The notes under the pieces were generated by a model, which had not been told where the DNA came from, made no database searches, and saw nothing but the letters and a program-made list of their open reading frames with translations. A stretch of 64,000 nucleotides of DNA from Candidatus Moanabacter tarae. Lineage in GTDB: Bacteria; Verrucomicrobiota; Verrucomicrobiia; Opitutales; UBA2987. Shown in pieces: positions 56,160 through 64,000 of this stretch. Both the position numbers and the translations under genes were made by a program. Position 1 is the stretch's first letter. Every line of letters starts with the position of its first letter. Location: positions 924,211 through 988,210 of the forward strand of contig CP029803.1 in NCBI GenBank assembly GCA_003226295.1, read 5' to 3'.

Positions 56160-56461
56160 TTCAAGTATTACTGACTGGCGATTGTGTCCACACTAGCTAT
56201 TACTAAATTATCAAATAATTCAATACTATCTTCTTACAACGGGTCGGGTTTAAAGTATCGAAAGACACATAGTATTTCCAATTCACCATACTTTACCAAC
56301 CCAAAGACAAATTCCCAGCTATTCTTTGGGCTGAAGTCATACAGCCCCCCACCAAGGATGGGGGGCTGTATACACCATCGATTATCTCCTAACCGACTGC
56401 TCCAAAAGGATAACCAGATAATAGAATTACCTGGATCCAAGATAAGGTGTATCCTAGCGGA
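56160..56461. other. 302-bp intergenic region with hairpins
   Basis: Spacer between the histone-like gene and icd, both on the minus strand. Besides the two hairpins at 56300-56371 I see nothing recognisable; the plus-strand frames crossing it are shadows of the repeat gene. Confidence 0.5.
56300..56371 (-). terminator. Two adjacent hairpins after histone-like gene
   Basis: A perfect 13-bp inverted repeat with six G-C pairs in a row (56339-56351 and 56359-56371, 7-nt loop) is followed on the minus strand by an 8-bp one (56323-56330 with 56300-56307). There is no T-tract, so this is either a factor-dependent terminator for the histone-like gene or an RNA-protecting structure. The first is very stable. 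Confidence 0.5.
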
Positions 56462-56980
56462 TTACCTTTTTTTTCGAGTGACCGCCTTTTTAGCCGGTGC
56501 CTTCTTCGCCGCCTTCTTAGCCGGTGCTTTCTTCACCGCCTTCTTAGCCGGTGCTTTCTTCACCGCCTTTTTAGCCGGTGCTTTCTTTGCCGCCTTTTTA
56601 GCCGGTGCTTTCTTCGCCGCCTTCTTAGCCGGTGCTTTCTTCGCCGCCTTCTTAGCCGGTGCTTTCTTCACCGCCTTTTTAGCCGGTGCTTTCTTCGCCG
56701 CCTTCTTAGCCGGTGCTTTCTTCGCCGCCTTCTTAGCCGGTGCTTTCTTCACCGCCTTTTTAGCCGGTGCTTTCTTCGCCGCCTTCTTAGCCGGTGCTTT
56801 CTTCGCCGCCTTCTTAGCCGGTGCTTTCTTCACCGCCTTCTTAGCCGGTGCTTTCTTCACCGCCTTCTTAGCCGGTGCTTTCTTCGCCGCCTTCTTAGCC
56901 GGTGCTTTCTTCACCGCCTTCTTAGCCGGTGCTTTCTTCTTCGTTGCAGGTCTTTTGGCTGATTTCTTTTTTGCTGCCAT
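56462..56980 (-). CDS. Histone H1-like lysine/alanine/proline repeat protein
   Basis: The 172-residue protein consists almost wholly of repeats. After a basic N-terminus ([15 protein letters not shown]) come 17 nonapeptide units KAPAKKA(V/A)K, and the protein ends TRKKR. It is extremely basic and resembles the C-terminal domain of histone H1 and bacterial Hc/AlgP-like proteins, which bind and compact DNA without sequence specificity. A good RBS (TTAAGGA) is 5 nt before the ATG. The two residues at the variable position differ by one base (GTG or GCG). Very long plus-strand frames over it are repeat artefacts. Confidence 0.9.
   Translation of the reverse strand: MAAKKKSAKRPATKKKAPAKKAVKKAPAKKAAKKAPAKKAVKKAPAKKAVKKAPAKKAAKKAPAKKAAKKAPAKKAVKKAPAKKAAKKAPAKKAAKKAPAKKAVKKAPAKKAAKKAPAKKAAKKAPAKKAAKKAPAKKAVKKAPAKKAVKKAPAKKAAKKAPAKKAVTRKKR
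56480..56939. repeat. 27-bp tandem repeat, about 17 copies
   Basis: Near-identical 27-bp units (core gccggtgctttcttc on the plus strand) run through the histone-like gene. Variation is limited mainly to a T/C change giving Val or Ala and to a cttctta/cttttta change. This tract is prone to copy-number change by slippage; since the unit is a multiple of three, changes keep the frame. Confidence 0.97.
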
Positions 56981-57126
56981 TTGTCCTTAACGTTGGGTTC
57001 TATTTCTTTTGGTTTGTTTTAAAGGAGGCCTCTCGAAATCATAGGATAATCCGTTGACTGGGAAACCTCAATAAATTTACCTCACCTGGTCGCTCCTTAA
57101 AGGTAAATCAAATTGGAATCGCGACC
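56981..57126. other. Upstream region of the histone-like gene
   Basis: Holds the histone-like gene RBS and presumably its promoter. An inverted repeat (TTTACCT / AGGTAAA, about 57076-57108) is visible. No gene is seen. Confidence 0.4.
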
Positions 57127-57402
57127 TTGACTTTCAATCAACATTTGAAATACCCATTCGGTAAGGAGATAAAAAATACCGCGTATATTGATCTGGAACC
57201 GGGTTTGATTGAGCCACCATTACCTATAGTATTTTTGCCCAGAGTAAACTGTCAAAGATTCAAAATCTACAAAAGGACAAAAGGTGTAAATCGAGTTGCT
57301 GTGCTAACTGAACAAACTGTCAGTGTTTATTTGAAATTAGTATCAATGTTATCGATTTCAACAAAAAAATTTGCCTGCGGAAAATTTGAAATCAGGGAAT
57401 AA
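57127..57402 (+). CDS. Doubtful hypothetical protein, 91 residues
   Basis: A frame from TTG 57127 encodes 91 residues with no recognised motif. The same frame is open without ATG from about 57059, giving some 115 stop-free codons. There is no RBS. It could be a decayed gene or chance. The amino-acid make-up is ordinary (DLEPGLIEPPLPIVFLP). It precedes the sugar ABC ATPase gene by 55 bp. Confidence 0.22.
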   Translation: MTFNQHLKYPFGKEIKNTAYIDLEPGLIEPPLPIVFLPRVNCQRFKIYKRTKGVNRVAVLTEQTVSVYLKLVSMLSISTKKFACGKFEIRE

Positions 57403-57457
57403 TCTGGCTACTCTTTAATGTTCGATGTAATGGTTACCATAGAGCTAGGAAATTTTA

Positions 57458-58579
57458 ATGGCTAAAGTAATTCTAAACAACTTAACGAAGGATTACACCG
57501 ATGGGAAGACAGGAATAGTCCGTGCAGTTAATCAAGTATCTCTTGAGATAAAAGATCAGGAATTCATGGTGCTGGTAGGCCCCTCTGGATGTGGCAAATC
57601 TACGACATTAAGAATGATCGCTGGACTAGAAGAAATCTCTGGAGGTTCGATTACAATTGGCAATCACGTGGTGAACGAAGTTCCCCCAAAGGATCGACAA
57701 ATAGCAATGGTATTTCAGAACTATGCTCTTTATCCTCATATGTCTGTATACGACAATATGGCCTTTGGACTAAAAATAATGAAGTACCCTAAATCGCAGA
57801 TTCGCGAACGAGTTTTGGAAGCTGCGGGTATTTTAGGGATTGGGGATTTACTGGAACGGAAACCGAATGCCCTTTCTGGAGGGCAACGCCAAAGAGTTGC
57901 TGTAGGTCGTGCAATTGTTCGTAAACCGAAGGTATTTTTATTTGATGAACCTCTATCTAATTTGGATGCAAAGATGCGTGTTTCAATGCGCGCTGAAATA
58001 TCAAAACTTCATTCCCGGCTTAATTCTACAATGATTTATGTAACTCATGATCAAGTGGAAGCAATGACCATGGGTGATCGTATTACAGTGATGAAGGACG
58101 GTGACATAATGCAAGTCGCCGAACCACTTACCCTCTACAATAAGCCAGCCAACATTTTCGTTGCAGAATTTATTGGCAGTCCTCCAATGAATTTCCTAAA
58201 TGGAAAAGTAAATCGTGAAACCAATCAATTACGATTTACTGAAAATGGGGAAAGCCCAGTTTCGTTTGTTTTAAGTCCAAAGTTGGAAGACAAAATCAAG
58301 AACCATATCGATCGCGAAATCATCTTAGGCATTCGACCAGAAAACCTCTTTGATGCGGAGTCGGCTCCTGATTTAGACCCTTCCCGTTTGATATCAGCAG
58401 AGATTGAAGTATCCGAGCCGATGGGGGCAGAAACCTATCTGTATCTTAGAACGGGATCGCATTCTCTTGTTGCCCGGGTGGAAAGTAACATCCGATACAC
58501 AATTGGGCAAAAAATTTCCATGAGCATTGATCAAGACTTCGTCCATTTATTCGACCTAGATACGGAATTAGCGCTGTAG
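57458..58579 (+). CDS. Sugar ABC transporter ATP-binding protein, UgpC/MsmK type
   Basis: This 373-residue ATPase has Walker A GPSGCGKST at 41-49, Q-loop MVFQNYALYPHMSV, signature LSGGQRQR, Walker B VFLFDEPLSNLDAK and H-loop YVTHDQ, then a C-terminal MOBP/TOBE region (about 240-373, with LGIRPENLFD). This fits the CUT1 family that powers import of sugars or glycerol phosphate. No permease or binding-protein gene is next to it; such ATPases are often shared among several transporters encoded elsewhere. The RBS is TAGGAA. Confidence 0.95.
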   Translation: MAKVILNNLTKDYTDGKTGIVRAVNQVSLEIKDQEFMVLVGPSGCGKSTTLRMIAGLEEISGGSITIGNHVVNEVPPKDRQIAMVFQNYALYPHMSVYDNMAFGLKIMKYPKSQIRERVLEAAGILGIGDLLERKPNALSGGQRQRVAVGRAIVRKPKVFLFDEPLSNLDAKMRVSMRAEISKLHSRLNSTMIYVTHDQVEAMTMGDRITVMKDGDIMQVAEPLTLYNKPANIFVAEFIGSPPMNFLNGKVNRETNQLRFTENGESPVSFVLSPKLEDKIKNHIDREIILGIRPENLFDAESAPDLDPSRLISAEIEVSEPMGAETYLYLRTGSHSLVARVESNIRYTIGQKISMSIDQDFVHLFDLDTELAL

Positions 58580-58638
58580 TAATTGCGTCCTTCTACATCT
58601 ATATCCGAAGGAAGAGGTCTATTGAACCATATAGAATT

Positions 58639-59478
58639 TTAAAAGTGCTCAAATCGATTCGAAGGGCGAGGGAGCCTTTCTTCTAGCAATGTATCGGGTC
58701 TAAAAAAAACATCGTCAATAACTAGAGACAAGTCTGCCCCAGTGACTATAAAGCGCGTTTTATTGCGCGAAATCTCATCAAGAAAATCAATACGTTTAAT
58801 TATTACCTGGTTTTGGATTTTTTTCAGGCTAACGATTTTAAAGCTTTTAAGCGTTTGTCTCCTTGGCCCAAGAATTTGGGCTTTAATCAGCACCTTGAAT
58901 TTGGTATCGATAGAAACTCTAACTGCTTCCATATCGGGATTAGCCTTTCGAATAGCCAGAGGAGGTATCATCAAAAACATGAAGGCCCTTCTCCCTTTCA
59001 ATTTCGAGACACCTTCATATATGTAATCTTCCCAAAAAAGAAATGGCATCTGTAATTCAAAAGGGGTAAGAACCAGCCCCGGGAATAATGGGAAAAAGAG
59101 AGAAGCTCCTTTTATCATTCGGAGCGTTTTAGTACCCTTTCTAATCCTCCAGGCAACTGGATCGATTCCATTTTCTAAGAACAGACGAATTTCGGCTTCT
59201 CCATTGCCTGCAACCGGTTCTAATCTTATAACCGTCCTTGTCCCGTCATTTTTAGAATTTCCCCAAATTTGCCCTCTGTGATAAGTTTCTTCGCCTTCAT
59301 TTGGAATATTAAGAAGAAGAAAACTAAGACTGTATTTCTCGGAAATACCCTGGTATCGAAACTCCTCCAAAGCTGAGAAAGCATCTACCTCGTCCAGCCT
59401 TAATTCATCCCCTTTCGCATTAAACAAGAAAAGAAAAAGGAGAATAAATATCCCTCCGTTGCGGTGATTATCAGTCAA
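58639..59478 (-). CDS. LolA-like outer-membrane lipoprotein-sorting family protein
   Basis: The 279-residue protein starts with a hydrophobic segment (GGIFILLFLFLFNAKG) that looks like a signal peptide. The rest is beta-rich and matches the LolA-like sorting-protein family in general pattern: strand-rich stretches such as KLKGRRAFMFLMIPP, an aromatic FELQMPFLFWEDYIYEG region and a late KNKTRFIVTG-like strand. It should be periplasmic. The start is probably TTG at 59478. The assignment is by fold pattern rather than strict motif. It is downstream of secG. Confidence 0.6.
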   Translation of the reverse strand: MTDNHRNGGIFILLFLFLFNAKGDELRLDEVDAFSALEEFRYQGISEKYSLSFLLLNIPNEGEETYHRGQIWGNSKNDGTRTVIRLEPVAGNGEAEIRLFLENGIDPVAWRIRKGTKTLRMIKGASLFFPLFPGLVLTPFELQMPFLFWEDYIYEGVSKLKGRRAFMFLMIPPLAIRKANPDMEAVRVSIDTKFKVLIKAQILGPRRQTLKSFKIVSLKKIQNQVIIKRIDFLDEISRNKTRFIVTGADLSLVIDDVFFRPDTLLEERLPRPSNRFEHF

Positions 59479-59638
59479 TTATAATACAGATAATCGAGAA
59501 TGTTTTAGGTTAATTGAAGGAAGTTTTTAGAGAAATATCTAAAAACAATACAATATTACGGAAAACTCATTTTCCTAATATCAAAAGCTGAATAGAACCT
59601 AATCCTAATTTCCCACAACTCTTCTGTTATAACGCAAT

Positions 59639-60037
59639 CTAAGGTTCAGTAGTAAAAGAGTCTTCTACCGATGGAGATGATTCAATCACAGTATCCGAAT
59701 GGACTGAATCATACGCATTTTCATCAATTTGGATAGGGAGTTTTTCCGATGAAAGCTGGGGCAGGATTTCCCCTGAATTATTCGGGTTTTCTGAGTTCAG
59801 AATGTACCCAAGATAAAGACCAAAACTGATTATAAAAAATGCACATGATGCAATAATGGTGCTTTTGGTTAAAATATTACCAGTGTTGGCACCGAAGGTC
59901 GATTCAGCAATTCCTCCACCAAAAGCAGTGCCCAAACCTGCATTTGTATTAGCTCTCTGTAGTAGAACAACAAAAACAAGAAAAAGGCACACAATGATCA
60001 AGAGAAAGGTGAATATAGTAATTAGTATATTTGCCAT
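59639..60037 (-). CDS. secG: Preprotein translocase subunit SecG
   Basis: The 132-residue inner-membrane subunit of the Sec translocon has two membrane helices: one at the N-terminus (ILITIFTFLLIIVCLFLVF) and one after the conserved LLQRANTNAGLGTAFGGG loop (ASCAFFIISFGLYLGYI). An acidic, serine-rich tail of about 50 residues follows. I choose ATG 60037; a TTG at 60049 is in frame, but the GGGAG upstream fits the ATG better. It follows parB by about 130 bp with its own likely promoter. Confidence 0.93.
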   Translation of the reverse strand: MANILITIFTFLLIIVCLFLVFVVLLQRANTNAGLGTAFGGGIAESTFGANTGNILTKSTIIASCAFFIISFGLYLGYILNSENPNNSGEILPQLSSEKLPIQIDENAYDSVHSDTVIESSPSVEDSFTTEP

Positions 60038-60105
60038 AATCGTAATCAATCTCCCAGAACTTTTGTTTTGATAAGCTATCCTTTTTTTTGAAAGTAATCC
60101 GAGAG

Positions 60106-60135
60106 TCTATAGGGTAGATTCCTTTTTTCATTCAA
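60106..60135 (-). promoter_or_regulatory. Likely sigma-70 promoter of secG
   Basis: On the minus strand TTGAAT (-35, 60130-60135) and TATAGA (-10, 60106-60111) are separated by 18 bp and lie about 70 bp before the secG ATG. The match is good but unconfirmed. Confidence 0.45.
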
Positions 60136-60167
60136 CCTGGACGGCCATCAAGATAAACTCAAGGCAT

Positions 60168-61115
60168 TTAGAAACCGTTAATACCTATAACTTCCAAGAT
60201 TCTTTGTAAATCCTCGTTTCCAAAATACTCGATTACAATTCGACCCTTACGACTTGAATGGCGGATATGAATTGGAGTATTTAACTGCGTTGCCATTCTT
60301 TTTTCGAGATCCTTTAAAGCAGTTAGCTCTTCCTTTGGTCGTGGATTAGATGTTCTTGAGTTTCTTCCATCACGATATCTAGAAACTACCTTTTCTAATT
60401 CGCGAACACTCATATTTTCTTCGAGAATCTTTCTTGAAACCAAAACTCTTTGGTTCGCATCTTCAATCTGAAGCAAGACCTTTGCATGGCCAACTGACAA
60501 AAGACTGCGCCCCAGGTATCCCTGAATCTCTTGATCCAATTGCAAAAGCCGGAGAGCATTGGCCACCGTCGCCCTTCCTTTCCCCACTCTCTCAGCGACA
60601 GCCTCTTGCGTCAGATCAAAATCACAAACCAGACTCGCATACCCTTTAGCTTCTTCTATAGGATTCAGACCTTCCCTCTGAAGATTCTCAATCATCGACA
60701 TTACGGCACTAGAGGTATCACTAGCTTCGATAATCCGCGCGGGGATTGTTTTCAGTTTTAACTTGAGGCAGGCTCGATACCGTCGCTCACCAGCAATTAT
60801 CTGATACTTGTTCCCCACTTTACGGACTACAATAGGTTGCAACAACCCTTCTGACCGAATACTCTCTGCTAAATCAGAGATACTCTCCTGATCCATATTT
60901 GTCCGTGGTTGATAAGGGTTTACATCAACTGATTCTACTGCGACTTCTGACATCGCTCCCCCACCAATCATAGAATTGCTCTCAGATATACTAACCGTTG
61001 TTTCGGGGGCATTAACGGGTTCACTTTCGGCAACAGTCGTATCCTCAGGCTGGGTTACCCCACCCCGAATTAACTCAACCAATCCCCTGCCAAGTCTTCT
61101 CTTTTCAGTCGCCAT
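60168..61115 (-). CDS. parB: Chromosome-partitioning protein ParB
   Basis: The 315-residue protein loads at parS sites and helps segregate the chromosome. It has the N-terminal RRLGRGLVELI motif that contacts ParA, the ParB/Srx CTP-binding core with NPYQPRTN, IVVRKVGNKYQIIAGERRYRA near 105-125, a helix-turn-helix with TQEAVAERVGKGRATVANALRLL, and a C-terminal dimerisation part. I start at ATG 61115, 1 bp after the LysM gene's stop (TAG at 61117-61119), rather than the longer frame to 61157, because MATEKRRLGRGL is the usual ParB start. parA is not in the window. Confidence 0.96.
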   Translation of the reverse strand: MATEKRRLGRGLVELIRGGVTQPEDTTVAESEPVNAPETTVSISESNSMIGGGAMSEVAVESVDVNPYQPRTNMDQESISDLAESIRSEGLLQPIVVRKVGNKYQIIAGERRYRACLKLKLKTIPARIIEASDTSSAVMSMIENLQREGLNPIEEAKGYASLVCDFDLTQEAVAERVGKGRATVANALRLLQLDQEIQGYLGRSLLSVGHAKVLLQIEDANQRVLVSRKILEENMSVRELEKVVSRYRDGRNSRTSNPRPKEELTALKDLEKRMATQLNTPIHIRHSSRKGRIVIEYFGNEDLQRILEVIGINGF

Positions 61116-61116
61116 T

Positions 61117-61776
61117 CTAGAATTTTTTTTCTTTCTGAGGTATGAATATTGTCTCACCCGCCATCAGCCTTGTAGGATCCAGAATCTTATTCGCATTCTG
61201 AATATCCTGGACAGTTGCATCAAACTGCTTGGCTATCTGAGAGAGGGTGTCACCAGCCTGGACGGTATAGGCCAATCCTTGTTTTGGATATTTATCGGAA
61301 AATTTAAATTCTGTCTTAAAATATGACTTATTGTCGATCGACTGAGCAAGAAGATTAAGAGCTTCCTCGGTCTGGGATGCGAGCTTAACGATTTGACTTC
61401 TCACTTCAGAAATTTGCTCCAAACCGACTTCATCAGTTTGTTTTTGGAGATTCCTTTGAAATTTTTCTAATCTTTCATTTAGCCTATTAAAAGATACATA
61501 GTTCTCTGAAAGAAGTTCCTTGCTTTTCTCGATCTCGTTGATCCTACCTTCCAAATTCGAGTTTTCTCTTCGCAATCCTTCACTCTCAATGCGGAGTTTC
61601 CCAACTTCCTGTCTTAAAACCTCCATGTCTTGCTTAAGATTAGCCCACTCAATTCTAGGAACCTCCATTGTGTTTGAATATGGAGAGTTTCGAGCTCCTT
61701 CAGCACTAACAATGTTAAGCATCAAAATCACGAGTATCGTCGAACGATAACCTGAAAATATTTCCCACATGCTCAT
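61117..61776 (-). CDS. LysM-domain protein with coiled coil
   Basis: The 219-residue protein has a signal peptide (STILVILMLNIVSAEG), a long coiled coil (about 40-150, heptad-rich with LRQEVGKLRIESEGLRREN), and a C-terminal LysM domain (about 170-215, YTVQAGDTLSQIAKQFD) that binds peptidoglycan. It is probably periplasmic and involved in wall organisation. It lies 38 bp after fmt and directly before parB. Confidence 0.9.
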   Translation of the reverse strand: MSMWEIFSGYRSTILVILMLNIVSAEGARNSPYSNTMEVPRIEWANLKQDMEVLRQEVGKLRIESEGLRRENSNLEGRINEIEKSKELLSENYVSFNRLNERLEKFQRNLQKQTDEVGLEQISEVRSQIVKLASQTEEALNLLAQSIDNKSYFKTEFKFSDKYPKQGLAYTVQAGDTLSQIAKQFDATVQDIQNANKILDPTRLMAGETIFIPQKEKKF

Positions 61777-61814
61777 CCAGAATTCTAATTACTCTTTCCG
61801 TCCATAGTGATACT

Positions 61815-62843
61815 TCATTCACTTCCCCTTGTAAACGCGATTTTGGAACCAAAAGGTTTCTTTGCGAACAGAGGAACCATCTGCATGCTTGTGACAACTG
61901 TACCGTCTGTTATTTTGAATCCCCTTAGAAACTCTGAGGCAGGAAGCATCCTACCACCTGGTCTTTGCATCTCATCAATCCTTAAAACACCTTCTTTAGT
62001 TGCAACTGTCAGATAATTGCTATGCAACCGTAACGTTCCTGGAGGGTCTTTCGAAATTCGAGGCATAGCAACTGCTTTCCCAATTCTTAACTTCGAACCC
62101 TGGAGTTCAATGAAACTTCCTGGCCAGCCATGAAGAGCCCTGATTCTGTCTCCTAAGGTTTTAGCCGAATTAAAAAAATCGAGTTGTCCATCCATTTTAT
62201 TAAGGATTCGAGTGTAGCTGGCCTTGTCATGCCATTGCTCTTCCCAGTTTGCTCTACCAGAAATAATTAAATTCTGATTCCTCTCCCAAAGGGAAACGCT
62301 AGCATCCGCTAGCTTTTCCCGTAAACATGGAGCTGTATCGCTTTTTTCAATAGCTACTTTTTCTTGATCAACGACCGGCCCTGAATCGAGTCGAGCTTCC
62401 ACTCGCATTAGAGATACTCCAGTAACAGTTTCTCCCGCCGCAATTGCCCCTTCTATTGGGCTTGCGCCCCGATAAAAAGGTAGAAGCGAGCCATGAATGT
62501 TTACCGTAACTAATCGAGGCTGTTCTAGAACAGCCTTGGGAAGGATATGCCCATAAGCCATAACCAGTAAAATTTCGCATCCACTTGTCTTGAGCCAATC
62601 AATTTCATTTCTGGAGATCTTGGCTGGTTGTAATAGATTTAACCCTTTAATAAGTGCCCACTTTTTAATCGGGTTTTCTGTAACCTTCATTCCGCGTCCG
62701 GTAGCCCGATCAGGATTGGTAAATACACCGATTACATCCATAGCTCCGCCATTAGCGGAACCCAGGTACTTCAACAGCGGAAGCCCAATCGGATCCGAAC
62801 TCATAAATGCTATTCTAGTTGGTACCTTTGCTAGATTCTTCAA
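61815..62843 (-). CDS. fmt: Methionyl-tRNA formyltransferase
   Basis: The 342-residue enzyme formylates initiator Met-tRNA. Catalytic residues are visible: N115 and H117 in VNIHGSLLPFYRG and D153 in RLDSGPVV. The N-terminal Rossmann-like IAFMSSDPIGLP is followed by the C-terminal OB-like domain with IRALHGWPGSFI. Length is normal. The start is probably TTG at 62843, within the der coding end (29-bp overlap), consistent with coupled translation. Confidence 0.95.
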   Translation of the reverse strand: MKNLAKVPTRIAFMSSDPIGLPLLKYLGSANGGAMDVIGVFTNPDRATGRGMKVTENPIKKWALIKGLNLLQPAKISRNEIDWLKTSGCEILLVMAYGHILPKAVLEQPRLVTVNIHGSLLPFYRGASPIEGAIAAGETVTGVSLMRVEARLDSGPVVDQEKVAIEKSDTAPCLREKLADASVSLWERNQNLIISGRANWEEQWHDKASYTRILNKMDGQLDFFNSAKTLGDRIRALHGWPGSFIELQGSKLRIGKAVAMPRISKDPPGTLRLHSNYLTVATKEGVLRIDEMQRPGGRMLPASEFLRGFKITDGTVVTSMQMVPLFAKKPFGSKIAFTRGSE

Positions 62844-64000
62844 ATTGAATTGGGCAGCCCTTCAATTGGAATTCCGATATGAAACCATTCTCAAGATATC
62901 TGCGGTAATTATCTTCAAAGTATACGGATCGATTACAGAAAAGACGTATTCGGATTGGGCGCTTACCGACCTGGACTGCGTAATAAATCTTCAATCGCTT
63001 CCCTTTAACCAAAGATGGCGAATTCCTAAGCATCAGGCCTTTTATCAACGAATTAATGCGAGAAGTTGAAAACTGCCTATTTTGAATCTCTTCGAGTCTG
63101 CGGGCGCAAATTAAAATCTGACCTAAATCTATTTTTTCAAGGGCAGAAACATAAATAATTGGGCTTTGGGGCAGGAAAAACAACTCCTTGCTAATCGCAT
63201 TTGAATAAGTTTCTAGAAACCCCGCTAAATCTTTGTGTTGGCCTGGAGGATCTCGTTCAAATAATTCATTTGCTAAATCCCACTTATTAACCACCACCAC
63301 GAGGGCACGGCCAGCTTTGATCGCACGGCCAGCCAAAACTTTATCCTGACGAGTAACACCACTTAGGGCATCCAGTACCAGGAAAACAACATCTGCTTTT
63401 TCTATCGCCTGATCTGTTCGAACAGCAGAAAAAAACTCGACAGATGAATTCTCCCTGCGTCGTTTTTTGATTCCAGCAGTATCGACAAGTCGAAACCCCC
63501 ATTTGTTACCATCTGAATCTGTGTGATCGAGATCTAACTCAATTACATCTCGAGTTGTTCCAGCAACCTCATTGACGATAAGTCTTTCCGATTCAAGCAA
63601 ACCGTTACAGAGCGCAGACTTTCCAACGTTTGGCCTCCCAACAAAACAAATCTTGATACGTTCCGTAGTTGATTCTATTTCGTTTTTAGGTCTTTTATTT
63701 AAGAAATTTCGAATGCTTCTTTTAAGATCATTAATTCCACGACCATGTTCTGCGGAAACCAGAAAATTTGCATCTAAACCAAAATGAGAAAACTCAAGGA
63801 TTTGCTCTTCTAAGCTGGATGAATCTATTTTGTTGATAATAAGATAGGGAATCTTACCGCTTTTTCGCAGTTGCTCCAATATCTCTTCATCAAGAGCAGT
63901 ACATCCTTCCCTTCCATCAACTACAAATAGAATAAGTTCCGCCGCATTTATAGCCACAAAAACTTGATCTTCAATCGCTTCAGAGATACCTGGCAAATCT
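62815..64000 (-). CDS. der: GTPase Der (EngA), 5'-truncated
   Basis: The visible 394 residues cover part of the first G domain and all of the second. They include the first G domain from its DLPGISEA (G3 region) and NKIDSSS G4 motif, then the second G domain with G1 GRPNVGKSALCN, G3 VDTAGIKKRRR and G4 VNKWDLANE, followed by the KH-like C-terminal domain. Der is a double-GTPase essential for 50S ribosome assembly. The N-terminus with the first P-loop lies beyond the window. It overlaps fmt by 29 bp and is the first gene of the der-fmt-LysM-parB run. Confidence 0.95.
   Translation of the reverse strand, partial: DLPGISEAIEDQVFVAINAAELILFVVDGREGCTALDEEILEQLRKSGKIPYLIINKIDSSSLEEQILEFSHFGLDANFLVSAEHGRGINDLKRSIRNFLNKRPKNEIESTTERIKICFVGRPNVGKSALCNGLLESERLIVNEVAGTTRDVIELDLDHTDSDGNKWGFRLVDTAGIKKRRRENSSVEFFSAVRTDQAIEKADVVFLVLDALSGVTRQDKVLAGRAIKAGRALVVVVNKWDLANELFERDPPGQHKDLAGFLETYSNAISKELFFLPQSPIIYVSALEKIDLGQILICARRLEEIQNRQFSTSRINSLIKGLMLRNSPSLVKGKRLKIYYAVQVGKRPIRIRLFCNRSVYFEDNYRRYLENGFISEFQLKGCPIQFEESSKGTN

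Noticed and set aside
56184-56990. Very long plus-strand frames (268 and 171 codons) antisense to the histone-like gene
   Set aside because: They arise because a 27-bp repeat keeps every frame open. The minus strand has the RBS, a basic histone-like product and a sensible start.

Overview
This window reads as a chromosomal segment of a Gram-negative, moderately AT-rich bacterium, most likely a marine or aquatic member of the Verrucomicrobiota (Opitutia-like). The Gram-negative part rests on lpxI, a Pal-type lipoprotein and a LolA-like protein. The phylum-level guess rests on a lysine/alanine/proline histone H1-like repeat protein, a type I signal peptidase with a very large insertion, a YejE-like permease with a long periplasmic insertion, and a catabolic gene set (PhyH, dimethylformamidase-like, DUF3830, Gfo/Idh/MocA, sugar isomerase) common in that group. 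It is an inference from gene content; no rRNA gene is present to confirm it. No insertion sequence, prophage, CRISPR array or rRNA operon was seen.

Region 1 (1-12.6 kb) is an accessory catabolic region. It holds a truncated cupin, a metallophosphoesterase with a large unassigned C-terminal half, an MBL-fold hydrolase, a D-2-hydroxyacid dehydrogenase, a glycosyl-hydrolase-like protein, a DUF3830 protein next to an Asp/Glu-racemase-family protein, a PhyH dioxygenase, an N,N-dimethylformamidase large-subunit homologue and a putative cyclase. Region 2 (12.8-20.8 kb) is a six-gene minus-strand peptide/oligopeptide ABC transporter operon with one binding protein, one fused double ATPase and two complete permease pairs. 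Region 3 (21.0-25.5 kb) has a flavin reductase, a 41-residue membrane ORF, a candidate 6S RNA with a strong terminator, and lpxI-leuS.

Region 4 (26.0-31.8 kb) is a carbohydrate-catabolic cluster: an HpcH/HpaI aldolase, an amidohydrolase, an ABC exporter, a rhamnose mutarotase, a sugar isomerase/epimerase and a Gfo/Idh/MocA oxidoreductase. It suggests deoxysugar (rhamnose/fucose type) use. Region 5 (32-64 kb) is mostly housekeeping: lepA-lepB preceded by a small frameshifted gene, dapA-dapB-ruvA, an ECF sigma/anti-sigma pair, tRNA-Lys(UUU), pal, tpiA-pgk, mnmA, pckG-metK-ahcY-obg, a thioesterase, aroK, a bifunctional-nuclease-domain protein, uvrA, a glutaredoxin, icd, the histone-like gene, a sugar ABC ATPase, a LolA-like protein, secG, parB, a LysM protein, fmt and a 5'-truncated der.

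Several genes appear to use TTG or GTG starts, and many operon neighbours overlap by 4 bp, which suggests translational coupling. The observations most worth following up are the candidate 6S RNA, the frameshifted gene that overlaps the lepA start codon, the double-permease transporter operon, the two-domain metallophosphoesterase, and the dimethylformamidase-like large subunit with no visible small subunit.
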